Origin: Borrelia duttonii Ly
GTDB taxonomy: Bacteria; Spirochaetota; Spirochaetia; Borreliales; Borreliaceae
Length of the DNA: 64,000 nucleotides
Reading direction: 5' to 3'
Assembly: GCF_000019685.1 (NCBI RefSeq)
Contig: NC_011229.1
Coordinates: 496,001 to 560,000, forward strand
Shown one piece after another: positions 7,526 through 16,397 of this stretch (the stretch's first letter is position 1; every line of letters starts with the position of its first letter). The translations under genes and the position numbers were made by a program. The notes beneath the pieces were generated by a model, which had not been told where the DNA came from, did not search any database, and saw only the letters and a program-made list of their open reading frames with translations.

Positions 7526-8344
7526 GTGAGTTTGCGGATTTTGGTTTCTGGAGAGATTGTAGGTAAGCCTGGCGTTTTTGTGGTAAAAAATTTTTTACAT
7601 TCTTTTAAACAAAAAAATAAAATTGATTTTGTTATATCTGGCAATAATTTTACTACAGGATTTAGAGGATTATGTAAGAGACATGCATTTTTGTTAAAGA
7701 AATATGGTGTTGATGTTTTAACTTTAGGAGAAAATGCATTTGTAAGGGCTGGGCTTAGTGACGAACTTGATAGGTATAATTTTATTTTAAAACCTTTAAA
7801 TTGCCCTGCTAGGTTAAAAGGTTATTCTTATTTTATTTATAATATAAATGGAATTAAACTTGCTGTGCTAAGACTTGTGGGACAGACAGGAATTACGAAA
7901 TATAATTTTAATAATCCTTTTCTTACTTTTGATTATTTTTATGAAAGAATTAAGTCAATTACCAATAATATAATCGTACTTTTTGATTCTAATACCACAG
8001 CTGAAGTTAATGCTATGTTTTTTTATCTCAAATCTAGAGTTAGTGCTTGTTTGGGTATTGGTAAGAGAATATTAACAGCAGATCTTAGAATTTTTGATAA
8101 TACCGCAGTTATTACCGATCTTGGTAGAGTTGGAAGTTTAGATAGTGTTGTTGGATATTCTACTGTATTTGAAATAGATAAATTTTTAAAAGGTTTTTTA
8201 AATAATAAATTTACTGAATCGTGGGATGGGCTTGGTTTTAATGGCATTATAGTTGATATTGATGATGGTAAAGCTGTGTTTGTTGAGGCTATAAGGGAAT
8301 ATATTGATTTTGACAGTAGTATTGCAAATAGTACTGATATTTAG
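7526..8344 (+). CDS. Degenerate YmdB/TIGR00282-like protein (predicted catalytically inactive)
   Basis: The 272-residue protein aligns over its length with the YmdB cyclic-nucleotide phosphodiesterase family, including the intact copy at 27865. Shared blocks are ILVSGEIVGKPG, GVDVLTLG, ILKPLNCPA, PFLTFD and AVITDLGRVGSLDSVVG. The metal-binding residues are changed: the first Asp is E10, NGEN is SGNN (38-41), GNH is GEN (68-70), DFHAE is FDSN (His to D154), and GTHTH is GIGKR (177-181). A dimetal phosphatase site therefore cannot form, while fold residues are kept. The start at 7526 is GTG, with AGGAGAAG upstream. It sits between lspA and murA. Possible roles are RNA or nucleotide binding, or scaffolding; this is inference. 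Confidence 0.75.
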   Translation: MSLRILVSGEIVGKPGVFVVKNFLHSFKQKNKIDFVISGNNFTTGFRGLCKRHAFLLKKYGVDVLTLGENAFVRAGLSDELDRYNFILKPLNCPARLKGYSYFIYNINGIKLAVLRLVGQTGITKYNFNNPFLTFDYFYERIKSITNNIIVLFDSNTTAEVNAMFFYLKSRVSACLGIGKRILTADLRIFDNTAVITDLGRVGSLDSVVGYSTVFEIDKFLKGFLNNKFTESWDGLGFNGIIVDIDDGKAVFVEAIREYIDFDSSIANSTDI

Positions 8345-8402
8345 GTGTTACTTTAATTTTTAAGTGTTTTTTACATAAATTTTATTTGGTTGGGAGGTAA
8401 TA

Positions 8403-9683
8403 ATGTATAGCTATCTTGTGGAAGGTGGTTTTAAAATAGGTGGAAAAATAACGGCGAGTGGAAATAAAAATGCGGCTTTACCTTGCATGATAGCAGCATT
8501 GCTTACAGATGAAGAAGTGATTTTAGAAAATGTTCCAAATATTAGAGATGTAGAGGTTATTTTAAAAATTTTAGAAGACATAGGCGTTGATGTTGTAAGG
8601 GATGGTAATATCCTTAAAATTAAGGCCTTAAATATTGCGAAAACAGAAATAGATTCTTCTTTAACGGATTTAATTCGAGCTTCAATTTTATTTGTAGGAC
8701 CTATGCTTGCTAGGTGTGGGCGAATTGATATTGCTCCTCCGGGTGGAGATGTTATTGGTAAAAGGCGTCTTGATACTCATTTTTATGGTCTTGGTAAGCT
8801 TGGTGCTAAGTTGATAGAGAATGAACGTATTGTTTTAGAGGTAGATAATTTAATTGGTGCTGAGATGTTTTTGGATGAGGCATCAGTTACGGCTACTGAG
8901 AATATTATTATGGCTTCTGTTCTTGCTTTTGGAGAAACTGTGATAATGAATGCTGCATGTGAACCACATGTGCAAGATTTGTGTAATATGTTGAATTTGA
9001 TGGGAGCTGACATTTCTGGAATTGGTTCTAATTTGCTTAAAATAAGAGGTGTTAAGAAATTAAGAGGGGCTAAATTTATGATAGGTGCTGATTTTATGCA
9101 GATAGGTTCATTAATTAGTCTTGCTGCATTAACGGGAGGTGAGCTTGAAATTAATAAGGCTGATCCTGGTAATTTTATTTTAATAAAGCATGTATATTCA
9201 AAACTTGGTATTGATTTTGAATATGATAATGAAAATATATATGTTAAAGAAAAACAGTATTTAAAAGTAAGGTTGGATTTTGGAGGACATATTCCTAAAA
9301 TTGATGATGGTCCTTGGCCATCTTTCCCAACAGATCTTATGAGTATTATGATAGTAACTGCGACTCAAGTTCAAGGGACTGTGCTTATTTTTGAAAAAAT
9401 GTTTGAATCAAGGATGTTTTTTGTAGATAAACTTATTAAAATGGGAGCTCAAATTGTTCTTTGTGATCCTCATCGTGTGGTAGTTACAGGGAAAACTATT
9501 CTTAAGGGAAGTGATGTATCTTCTCCTGATGTTAGAGCAGGTATGTCTTTGCTTATTGCAGCTCTTTGTGCTGAGGGTAAGAGTCGTATTCATAATATTT
9601 ATCAAATTGAGAGGGGATATGAAGATGTTGTTTCTAAGTTGAGCTTTCTTGGTGCAAGAATTAAAAGAGTAAGAGATGAATAA
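8403..9683 (+). CDS. murA: UDP-N-acetylglucosamine 1-carboxyvinyltransferase
   Basis: MurA transfers enolpyruvate from PEP to UDP-GlcNAc, the first committed step of peptidoglycan synthesis. The 426-residue protein has KNAALPCMIAALL near the N-terminus (K22-N23), IRASILFVGPMLAR and the active-site loop PPGGDVIGKRRLDTH. The usual catalytic Cys of that loop (E. coli Cys115) is Asp116 here, encoded by GAT at 8748-8750. That change is known to make MurA insensitive to fosfomycin and occurs in Borrelia, mycobacteria and chlamydiae. The start ATG 8403 has a strong GGGAGG ribosome site. It is about 60 bp after the YmdB-like gene. Confidence 0.96.
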   Translation: MYSYLVEGGFKIGGKITASGNKNAALPCMIAALLTDEEVILENVPNIRDVEVILKILEDIGVDVVRDGNILKIKALNIAKTEIDSSLTDLIRASILFVGPMLARCGRIDIAPPGGDVIGKRRLDTHFYGLGKLGAKLIENERIVLEVDNLIGAEMFLDEASVTATENIIMASVLAFGETVIMNAACEPHVQDLCNMLNLMGADISGIGSNLLKIRGVKKLRGAKFMIGADFMQIGSLISLAALTGGELEINKADPGNFILIKHVYSKLGIDFEYDNENIYVKEKQYLKVRLDFGGHIPKIDDGPWPSFPTDLMSIMIVTATQVQGTVLIFEKMFESRMFFVDKLIKMGAQIVLCDPHRVVVTGKTILKGSDVSSPDVRAGMSLLIAALCAEGKSRIHNIYQIERGYEDVVSKLSFLGARIKRVRDE

Positions 9684-9919
9684 AGACTTCATTTTATATA
9701 TTTAAATTTTGCTTATAAATTGATTTTTATCTTTTAAATAATTTTTAGTTATCATTATGATATTAAATTATTTTTAACAATTGTGATGTGTTGCTTTTGT
9801 ATGAAAAAATTTTTTATGGGTTGTATAATTTATTTTATTAATTTTATAAGGTAAGATATAGATATTTAATTTCATAAAATTAATAATTTGCCAGTATAAT
9901 AGGATAAAAGGTATTTTTT

Positions 9920-11278
9920 ATGTCAACAAGTAAAACAAAAATTAGAAAATTAATATTAGAAGGTAATTTGTACTTAGTATTTTTGTTTATAAGTTTTCCT
10001 ATTATGGTAACCAATCTTCTTCAGTCTTGTTATGAACTTGTAGATATGTTTTATGTTGGGAAACTTGGTGCTATGCCTCTTGCAGCATTGTCTCTTACTG
10101 GTCCTATTAATTTCCTTATTATGGTTTTTGCCATGGGAATGGCTACAGGAAGTGTGTCATTAATGTCTAGATCTATTGGAGAGAAGACCTTTTCTAAATT
10201 TTCAAAATATGCTGGTCAGTTAATTTTTTTAAATTTTATATTTTCTTTATTTGTTGCAATTTTAATTTTTATATTTATAGATTCTATTTTAGAACTTGTG
10301 GGTGTAAGGGGTGAGCTTAAAGAACTTACAAGGTCGTATTTTTATGTTATAGTTTATGGAATACCCGTTATGTTTCTCAGTATTTCCGTTGTGTATATAT
10401 TGAATTCTCAAGGAGAAACTGTTGTTGCGATGTTTTTGATTTTAGTCGCAAATATTATTAATTTTTTTCTTAACCCAATCTTAATGTTTACTTTGGGTTT
10501 AGGTATTGCTGGTGCTGCTTGGTCTACGCTTTTATCTAAATTAATTACAGTTTTGTCCTATCTTTTTTTTACATATAGATTAAATTGTGGACTTAAAGTG
10601 CATTTTAAAGATATTATTCCAGATATTAATGTAATAAGAAAAATTATTAGTTTGGGATTGCCGGCAGCTTTTGGTCAAGTTATGGCCTCTTTATCTTTTT
10701 TGATTTTTAATCATATTGTAATTCAAATTAGTTCCAAATTTTTAGCTGCTTATGGCATGGTAAATAATATTATTTCTTTTTTACTTCTTCCTGGAATGAG
10801 TATTGGTACTGGAATTATTTCAATTGTTGGACAAAATCTTGGTGCAAAAAATATAATGAGAGTAGGAGATATTTTAAAAAAAGGATTTTTTGTTACTCTA
10901 GTAATAATGCTTACCGTTGCATCTTTTATCATGTCTTTTAAAGATGTTATAATAGCTCTTTTTACATCTGATTTAGAAGTTATTAAGTATGCTAATGGTT
11001 ATTTATCATTGGCAGTTATTGGAACTGTTGGATTTGGTTTGCAACAAGTTTTTTTAGGTGTATTAGTAGGTTCAGGGCTGACAAAGCTGGTTATGATTGT
11101 TGTTTGTATTCGTCTCTGGATTATTCGTTTACCAACTGTTTTTATATTGCAATATTTTGGAATTGTGGAAGATTCATTAGGTTATGCTTTTATAATTTCA
11201 AACTATTTGGCTTTAATTATTTTATTATTTGTAACTTTAACTAGATATGGACAGATATGCAATAAGAGTAATATGTGA
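9920..11278 (+). CDS. MATE family efflux transporter
   Basis: A 452-residue integral membrane protein with about twelve hydrophobic segments in two related halves. The first half has the MATE-type pattern FPIMVTNLLQSCYELVDMFYVGKLG and the second half has IISLGLPAAFGQVMASLSF and IVGQNLGAKN. MATE proteins export cationic drugs or metabolites in exchange for Na+ or H+. AGGATAAAAGG just upstream of ATG 9920 is the ribosome site, and a TATAAT at 9895-9900 may be the -10 of its own promoter. The 236-bp gap after murA supports separate transcription. The substrate cannot be deduced. Confidence 0.92.
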   Translation: MSTSKTKIRKLILEGNLYLVFLFISFPIMVTNLLQSCYELVDMFYVGKLGAMPLAALSLTGPINFLIMVFAMGMATGSVSLMSRSIGEKTFSKFSKYAGQLIFLNFIFSLFVAILIFIFIDSILELVGVRGELKELTRSYFYVIVYGIPVMFLSISVVYILNSQGETVVAMFLILVANIINFFLNPILMFTLGLGIAGAAWSTLLSKLITVLSYLFFTYRLNCGLKVHFKDIIPDINVIRKIISLGLPAAFGQVMASLSFLIFNHIVIQISSKFLAAYGMVNNIISFLLLPGMSIGTGIISIVGQNLGAKNIMRVGDILKKGFFVTLVIMLTVASFIMSFKDVIIALFTSDLEVIKYANGYLSLAVIGTVGFGLQQVFLGVLVGSGLTKLVMIVVCIRLWIIRLPTVFILQYFGIVEDSLGYAFIISNYLALIILLFVTLTRYGQICNKSNM

Positions 11279-11360
11279 AGTTGTATCGTTGTTTTTGTGA
11301 GGCAGTATTTTATACATACTTTTATTTAATTGAATATTCATAAAAGTGATCTTTTGAATA

Positions 11361-11750
11361 TTAATCTTCTTTTAGAAAGATATAAAATATGTTTTTTTGT
11401 TGCTTATTGACATTGATATTTAAGTTAAATGTTTTTTCTTCTCCTGCTTTAATGCCTTCTTGAATTATATGCCCGGTTTTATTTCCTTTTTTAAAGATTG
11501 CTAGTGAGTTTTGCTTTATATCTATTTTTTTGTTGTTTTTAAGAGTGATAATTAATTTGTTTTTTTTATTAGTATTAAATCTTATAATTTCAATTTTTTC
11601 TGTATTTTTCTTTATATTAACAATATAAGTAATTTCTCTGCCTGTTTCTTTTGATTTGACATCATTATTTTTGATGCATGAGATATTTATGAAAATAATA
11701 AGTATTATGCTATTCCTTAATAGTTTGTATTTTAACTTAAATTGTGACAT
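11361..11750 (-). CDS. Putative small lipoprotein of unknown function
   Basis: A 129-residue minus-strand ORF whose N-terminus has a basic stretch, a hydrophobic core and the lipobox-like INISC, placing a lipidated cysteine at about residue 25. The rest is lysine- and asparagine-rich and predicted to be beta-structured (EITYIVNIKKNTEKIEIIRFN, KNKLIITLKNNKKIDIK). No family is recognised. It is convergent with the MATE gene and divergent from tuf. The ribosome site is weak. Its length, lipobox and lack of competing ORFs support it being a real gene. Confidence 0.65.
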   Translation of the reverse strand: MSQFKLKYKLLRNSIILIIFINISCIKNNDVKSKETGREITYIVNIKKNTEKIEIIRFNTNKKNKLIITLKNNKKIDIKQNSLAIFKKGNKTGHIIQEGIKAGEEKTFNLNINVNKQQKNIFYIFLKED

Positions 11751-11875
11751 AGTGTTATATTATCTTAGCCTTTAATATTAATCTTAGATATATTTTGAAT
11801 TTTAATAATTTAGTTATAGCATTGATTGCTCAATTCTTTTTTATTGACTAATATTTAATATCAATATATTACATA

Positions 11876-11904
11876 TTGACTATATTTTGAATAATGTGTA
11901 CACT
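11876..11904 (+). promoter_or_regulatory. Promoter of the tuf/S10 ribosomal cluster
   Basis: TTGACT (11876-11881) and TACACT (11899-11904) are separated by 17 bp, the best sigma-70-type promoter seen in this window. Transcription would start near 11911 and give a leader of about 190 nt before the tuf ATG at 12098. It lies in the divergent region between the small lipoprotein gene and tuf. Confidence 0.6.
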
Positions 11905-11914
11905 AATGGAGTTG

Positions 11915-12049
11915 TTAAGAATTCTTTTAGAAAAACACGGTAATCGGGTCAATTTCTAAGAAAATATGTTTTTTTAATAATGGTTTTATTTTATATAATG
12001 TTATTATCCTTTAGTAAAGGAACAAATTGGAATTCTTAAGTTAAGAATT
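11915..12049 (+). promoter_or_regulatory. tuf leader with multiple palindromes, possible RNA-based regulator
   Basis: The 347-bp gap before tuf holds three copies of one element: TTAAGAATTC at 11915-11924, then AATTCTTAA (12031-12039) and TTAAGAATT (12041-12049), which form a perfect 9-bp dyad around one G. The first copy, at the very start of the predicted transcript, can also pair with GAATTCTTAA at 12030-12039, so two mutually exclusive stems are possible. A further perfect hairpin, CCTTTA-G-TAAAGG, lies at 12008-12020. No T-run follows, so a simple terminator is unlikely. The pairing is seen in the sequence; a regulatory role is inference. Confidence 0.45.
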
Positions 12050-12097
12050 TTGAAGAATAGATGAAGATTTAGAGTGCAAATTTTTGGGAGGTGATTC

Positions 12098-13282
12098 ATG
12101 GCTAAGGAAATTTTTCAAAGAACAAAGCCACATATGAATGTTGGTACAATAGGGCATGTTGACCATGGTAAGACAACATTAACAGCGGCTATTAGTATTT
12201 ATTGTTCAAAGGTAAATAAAGATGCTAAAGCTCTTAAGTATGAAGATATTGATAATGCGCCTGAAGAGAAGGCAAGAGGAATAACAATTAATGCTAGACA
12301 TATTGAATATGAAACTGCAAATCGACATTATGCCCATGTTGATTGTCCTGGGCATGCTGACTATATTAAAAACATGATTACAGGTGCAGCTCAGATGGAT
12401 GCTGCAATATTATTGGTTGCTGCTGATAGTGGTGCAGAACCTCAAACAAAAGAGCATTTGCTCCTTGCACAAAGAATGGGAATAAAGAAAATAATAGTGT
12501 TTCTAAACAAACTAGATTTGGCAGATCCTGAGCTTGTGGAGCTTGTTGAAGTTGAGGTTTTAGAACTTGTTGAGAAATATGGATTTCCTAGTGATACACC
12601 AATAGTAAAAGGTTCAGCTTTTGGAGCTATGTCAAATCCTGATGATCCTGAAGCTACAAAATGCATAAAAGAACTTCTTGAAACTATGGATAATTATTTT
12701 GATCTTCCAGAAAGAGATATTGATAAACCATTTTTGCTTGCTATTGAAGATGTTTTCTCTATTTCTGGACGTGGTACAGTTGCTACTGGTCGTATTGAGA
12801 GAGGTGTTATTAAGGTTGGACAAGAAGTTGAGATTGTTGGAATTAGAGAAACCAGAAAGACAACCGTTACTGGTGTTGAAATGTTTCAAAAGATTCTTGA
12901 ACAAGGTGAAGCAGGGGATAATGTTGGTCTTTTATTAAGAGGTGTTGATAAAAAAGATATTGAGAGAGGTCAGGTTATTGCTGCTCTTGGTACAATTACT
13001 CCTCACAAAAAATTTAAGGCTTCTATATATTGTTTAACTAAAGAAGAAGGTGGAAGACATAAACCGTTCTTTTCAGGATATAGACCTCAATTTTTCTTTA
13101 GAACAACAGATGTTACAGGTATGGTTAGTCTTGAGGGTAAAGAGATGGTTATGCCTGGAGATAATGTTGATATTGTTGTTGAGCTTATATCTTCAATAGC
13201 GATGGATAAAAATGTTGAATTTGCTGTTAGAGAGGGCGGTAGAACAGTTGCTTCAGGAAGAATTCTGGAAATATTGGAATAG
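12098..13282 (+). CDS. tuf: Elongation factor Tu
   Basis: A 394-residue translation GTPase that delivers aminoacyl-tRNA to the ribosome. G motifs are complete: [10 protein letters not shown] (G1), RGITIN (G2), DCPGHADY (G3), NKLD (G4) and GSA (G5). Domain II has [18 protein letters not shown], and domain III has [23 protein letters not shown]. The start has an exceptionally strong GGGAGGTGA (12086-12094). It is the first gene of a cluster that in many bacteria also includes rpsL, rpsG and fusA; those are absent here. A hairpin separates it from rpsJ. Confidence 0.98.
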   Translation: MAKEIFQRTKPHMNVGTIGHVDHGKTTLTAAISIYCSKVNKDAKALKYEDIDNAPEEKARGITINARHIEYETANRHYAHVDCPGHADYIKNMITGAAQMDAAILLVAADSGAEPQTKEHLLLAQRMGIKKIIVFLNKLDLADPELVELVEVEVLELVEKYGFPSDTPIVKGSAFGAMSNPDDPEATKCIKELLETMDNYFDLPERDIDKPFLLAIEDVFSISGRGTVATGRIERGVIKVGQEVEIVGIRETRKTTVTGVEMFQKILEQGEAGDNVGLLLRGVDKKDIERGQVIAALGTITPHKKFKASIYCLTKEEGGRHKPFFSGYRPQFFFRTTDVTGMVSLEGKEMVMPGDNVDIVVELISSIAMDKNVEFAVREGGRTVASGRILEILE

Positions 13283-13289
13283 TGTAGGG

Positions 13290-13312
13290 TTTAGAGATTT
13301 TTTGTCTCTAAA
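13290..13312 (+). promoter_or_regulatory. Hairpin between tuf and rpsJ
   Basis: TTTAGAGA (13290-13297) and TCTCTAAA (13305-13312) form a perfect 8-bp stem with a 7-nt T-rich loop, ending just before the rpsJ ribosome site AGGAG. No U-tract follows, so an intrinsic terminator is unlikely. It may be an RNA-processing or partial attenuation element that lets tuf be expressed above the ribosomal proteins. Confidence 0.4.
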
Positions 13313-13327
13313 GTTTAGGAGAATAAA

Positions 13328-13639
13328 TTGATTACTAAAGATAAGATACGGGTAAGGCTTTTTAGTTTTGATGTTAAGATATTAGATCAGAGTGCTGAGT
13401 CTATTGTTAGGGCTGTTCAAAAGTCTAAAGCACAGATTAAAGGTCCAATTCCTTTGCCGACAAAAATAAAGAAGTATACTGTTTTGCGTTCTCCTCATGT
13501 TAATAAAAAATCAAGAGAACAGTTTGAAATGAGAACCCATAAGAGGCTTATTGATATTTTAGAGCCTACTTCTGCTTTGATGGACTCTTTGATGAAATTG
13601 GAGCTTCCTGCAGGAGTGGAGGTTGATATTAAACAGTAA
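13328..13639 (+). CDS. rpsJ: 30S ribosomal protein S10
   Basis: The 103-residue product shows the S10 signature: [17 protein letters not shown], then [40 protein letters not shown], ending [11 protein letters not shown]. The start is TTG 13328 with AGGAG about 8 bp upstream. S10 is part of the 30S head and also the NusE antitermination factor. It is the first gene of the S10 block after tuf. Confidence 0.97.
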
Positions 13640-13672
13640 TAGATTTTTAAGTTATGAATTTGAGGTGTTTTA

Positions 13673-14302
13673 ATGTTCGGATTGATTGGAAAAAAAGTTG
13701 GCATGACGCAGGTCTTTCAAAGCAATGGAATTGTGGTACCTGTGACGGTGATAGAGTTTGAACCCAATTATGTTATAGGCAAAAAAACAATGGAGAGAGA
13801 TGGGTATGATGCTCTTATAATGGGTTCTGTCGATCTTAAGGGTTCTAAAGTTTCAAGACCTATAAAAGGTCAATATAAAAAATTAGAAAATATTGAACCT
13901 AAAAGATATGTGATAGAATTTAAAGGTCTTAAAGGTTATGATGCGGGTGATGAGGTTGGACTTGATGCTTTTAGAGAGATTAAATATGTAGATATTACTG
14001 GTACTACCAAGGGTAAAGGTTTTCAGGGAGCTATGAAAAGACATAATTTTAGTGGTGGTCCATCTTCTCATGGTTCTAAATTTCATAGGCATCTTGGTGG
14101 TACAGGTCAAGCTACTACACCTGCTAGAACTTTTAAGGGAACTAAAATGGCTGGCAGAATGGGTGGTGAACAACAAACTATTCAAAATCTTGAAATTGTT
14201 TTTATTGATGAGGAAAAAAGAGCCATTTTGGTTAAAGGAGCTGTACCAGGAGTTAAGGGTTCTTTTGTTATTGTTAAAAAGGCAAAAAAAGTAGGTATTT
14301 AG
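13673..14302 (+). CDS. rplC: 50S ribosomal protein L3
   Basis: A 209-residue L3: MFGLIGKKVGMTQVF at the N-terminus, then GTTKGKGFQGAMKRHNFSGG, HGSKFHR and GTKMAGRMGG, the loop that reaches toward the peptidyl transferase centre. Length is normal for the family. rplD starts one base after its stop, so translation is probably coupled. Confidence 0.97.
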   Translation: MFGLIGKKVGMTQVFQSNGIVVPVTVIEFEPNYVIGKKTMERDGYDALIMGSVDLKGSKVSRPIKGQYKKLENIEPKRYVIEFKGLKGYDAGDEVGLDAFREIKYVDITGTTKGKGFQGAMKRHNFSGGPSSHGSKFHRHLGGTGQATTPARTFKGTKMAGRMGGEQQTIQNLEIVFIDEEKRAILVKGAVPGVKGSFVIVKKAKKVGI

Positions 14303-14303
14303 T

Positions 14304-14933
14304 ATGGAAAGAAAAGTTTTTTCTAAAGATGGACAAGAACTTAGAACTATAGATTTGGATGATGGAGTTTTCAATATAGATGTTAGTTATGGTTCTATAT
14401 ATAATGCTATTAATAATGAGCTAGCTAATCTTAGAGTTGGTACAGCTTCAACTAAGACTAGAGCTGAGGTTAGAGGTAGTTCAAAAAAGCCTTGGAAACA
14501 AAAAGGTACGGGACGTGCTAGAGTTGGAACTAGAAGGAATCCAGTTTGGGTTGGTGGAGGTATAGCTTTGGGTCCAAAGCCAAGGGATTATAGTTATAAG
14601 CTTCCAAAAAAAGTTAAACGACTTGCTTTTAAATCTGTTTTAAGTCTATGTGCATCTGTGGATGATAGACTTAAAGTTGTTGAAAATTTTACTATTGACT
14701 CAGGAAAGACAAAAGAGCTTGCTTTAATAATAAAGAATTTTATAAAACATAATGGAAGAACAGTTATTTTATTGGGTAATGACGATCAGATGATCAAGAG
14801 AGCAGGAAAGAATATAAGGGATTTGAAGATTTTATCTTTTAATAGACTTAGGGTTGTTGATTTATTTTATACTAAAAATTTAATAGCTCTTGAATCTGCT
14901 ATTAATGGGCTTAATGAGCTTTATGTTAAATAA
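14304..14933 (+). CDS. rplD: 50S ribosomal protein L4
   Basis: A 209-residue L4 with the exit-tunnel loop region TRAEVRGSSKKPWKQKGTG followed by RARVGTRRNPVWVGGG. In E. coli L4 represses its own S10 operon through the leader; whether the palindromic tuf leader here plays a similar part is unknown. It sits between rplC and rplW. Confidence 0.97.
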   Translation: MERKVFSKDGQELRTIDLDDGVFNIDVSYGSIYNAINNELANLRVGTASTKTRAEVRGSSKKPWKQKGTGRARVGTRRNPVWVGGGIALGPKPRDYSYKLPKKVKRLAFKSVLSLCASVDDRLKVVENFTIDSGKTKELALIIKNFIKHNGRTVILLGNDDQMIKRAGKNIRDLKILSFNRLRVVDLFYTKNLIALESAINGLNELYVK

Positions 14934-14954
14934 AATGGATAGTAAGGATGATTT

Positions 14955-15251
14955 ATGAAAGCTTATGATATAATAATTTCGCCTATGCTTACTGAGAAGA
15001 CTAATATTCAAAGAGAAAATATGAATGTTTATGCTTTTAAAGTTAAAAAACAGGCAAATAAGAAGGAAATTGGTGCTGCAATTAAAGAGCTTTTTAATGT
15101 TACCCCAATATCATGTAATTTGCTTAATGTTAAGAGCAAGGTTAAAACAGTTGTCTCAAGAAAAGGTTATCCTATTGGCAGAGGGAAAACTTCTTCATGG
15201 AAAAAAGCGTATGTTTATCTTAAAAAAGAAGATAAGATAGATATTTTTTAG
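14955..15251 (+). CDS. rplW: 50S ribosomal protein L23
   Basis: A 98-residue L23: DIIISPMLTEKTN at the start, YAFKVKKQANKKEIGAAIKELFNV and NVKSKVKTVVSRKGYPIGRGKTSSWKKAYVYLKK. L23 lies at the tunnel exit and docks trigger factor and SRP. It has the normal gene position and length. Confidence 0.96.
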   Translation: MKAYDIIISPMLTEKTNIQRENMNVYAFKVKKQANKKEIGAAIKELFNVTPISCNLLNVKSKVKTVVSRKGYPIGRGKTSSWKKAYVYLKKEDKIDIF

Positions 15252-15269
15252 TGGTTTTGGAGAAAAAAT

Positions 15270-16103
15270 ATGGGGATTAAGACTTATAGGCCAAAAACTT
15301 CGTCTTTACGTTATAAGACAACTTTATCTTTTGATGAGTTAAGTAAGGGTAATGACCCTTTGAAGTCTTTAACTAAAGGGAAGGTATCTAGGGCTGGGAG
15401 AGATTCTTCTGGAAGAATTAGTGTTAGGAGAAGAGGTGGAGGACATAAGAGACGTTATAGGGAAATTGATTTTGCCAGAAGGGATAAATTTGGTATACCT
15501 GCTAGAGTTGCAGCTATTGAGTACGACCCAAATAGAAGCCCTAATATAGCTTTGCTTGTATATAGAGATGGAGATAAAAGGTATATTATTGCTCCAAAAG
15601 GAGTTAAGGTTGGTGATATTTTGGAGAGTGGTCCAAATGCCCCAATAAAGATTGGTAATGCATTGCCGCTTGAAAATATTCCTGTTGGTAAGATGGTTCA
15701 CAACATTGAACTTAATATTGGAAAGGGTGGACAGCTTGTAAGAGGTGCTGGTGGATATGCTATGATTATTGCTTCTGATGGAGATTATGTAACAGTTAAG
15801 CTTCCATCAGGTGAAATGAGAATGATTTTTAAGAAGTGCATAGCGACTCTTGGAGAAGTTGGTAATGAAGATTATATGAATGTTTCTATTGGTAAAGCTG
15901 GTAAGAGTAGGTGGCTTGGTAGAAGACCTAAAGTTAGAGGTGTTGCCATGAATCCTATAGATCATCCACATGGAGGTGGAGAAGGTAAGACTTCTGGTGG
16001 TCGACATCCTGTATCTCCTTGGGGGCAGCCAGCTAAGGGATATAAGACTCGAAAAAAGAATAAGTATTCAGATAAATTTATCGTCAAAAGAAGAAATAAT
16101 TAG
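15270..16103 (+). CDS. rplB: 50S ribosomal protein L2
   Basis: A 277-residue L2 with the RNA-binding [33 protein letters not shown], and near the end [26 protein letters not shown], which holds the conserved histidine region near the peptidyl transferase centre. A GGAG ribosome site precedes the ATG. Confidence 0.98.
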   Translation: MGIKTYRPKTSSLRYKTTLSFDELSKGNDPLKSLTKGKVSRAGRDSSGRISVRRRGGGHKRRYREIDFARRDKFGIPARVAAIEYDPNRSPNIALLVYRDGDKRYIIAPKGVKVGDILESGPNAPIKIGNALPLENIPVGKMVHNIELNIGKGGQLVRGAGGYAMIIASDGDYVTVKLPSGEMRMIFKKCIATLGEVGNEDYMNVSIGKAGKSRWLGRRPKVRGVAMNPIDHPHGGGEGKTSGGRHPVSPWGQPAKGYKTRKKNKYSDKFIVKRRNN

Positions 16104-16112
16104 GAGTGTGTA

Positions 16113-16391
16113 GTGGCAAGATCTATTAAAAAAGGACCTTTTATAGAAAAGAGTCTTTATCAGAAAGTTTTAGCTTCTTCTGGTAAGGAGAAAAGGGTTG
16201 TAATTAAAACCTATTCTAGGACCTCAACAATAATTCCTGAAATGGTAAGTCTTACTATATCTGTTTACAATGGGAAATCTTTTATTCCTGTGTATATTAC
16301 TGAGGATCTTGTTGGGCATAAGCTTGGAGAATTTTCACCTACAAGAATTTTTAGAGGGCATGCTAAATCAGATAAGAAGGGGAGGAAATAG
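16113..16391 (+). CDS. rpsS: 30S ribosomal protein S19
   Basis: A 92-residue S19 with [28 protein letters not shown] and the C-terminal [24 protein letters not shown]. The start is GTG 16113, which gives the exact family N-terminus. It follows rplB by 9 bp, with TAGGAG as ribosome site. Confidence 0.97.
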   Translation: MARSIKKGPFIEKSLYQKVLASSGKEKRVVIKTYSRTSTIIPEMVSLTISVYNGKSFIPVYITEDLVGHKLGEFSPTRIFRGHAKSDKKGRK

Positions 16392-16397
16392 AGGTTT

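Noticed and set aside
12678..12938. Plus-strand ORF inside tuf
   Set aside because: It is an out-of-frame shadow of a highly conserved gene with leucine-rich low-complexity content.
13883..14374. Minus-strand ORF of 163 codons over rplC/rplD
   Set aside because: It is antisense to two certain ribosomal protein genes and is Ser/Phe-rich, as expected of a shadow frame.
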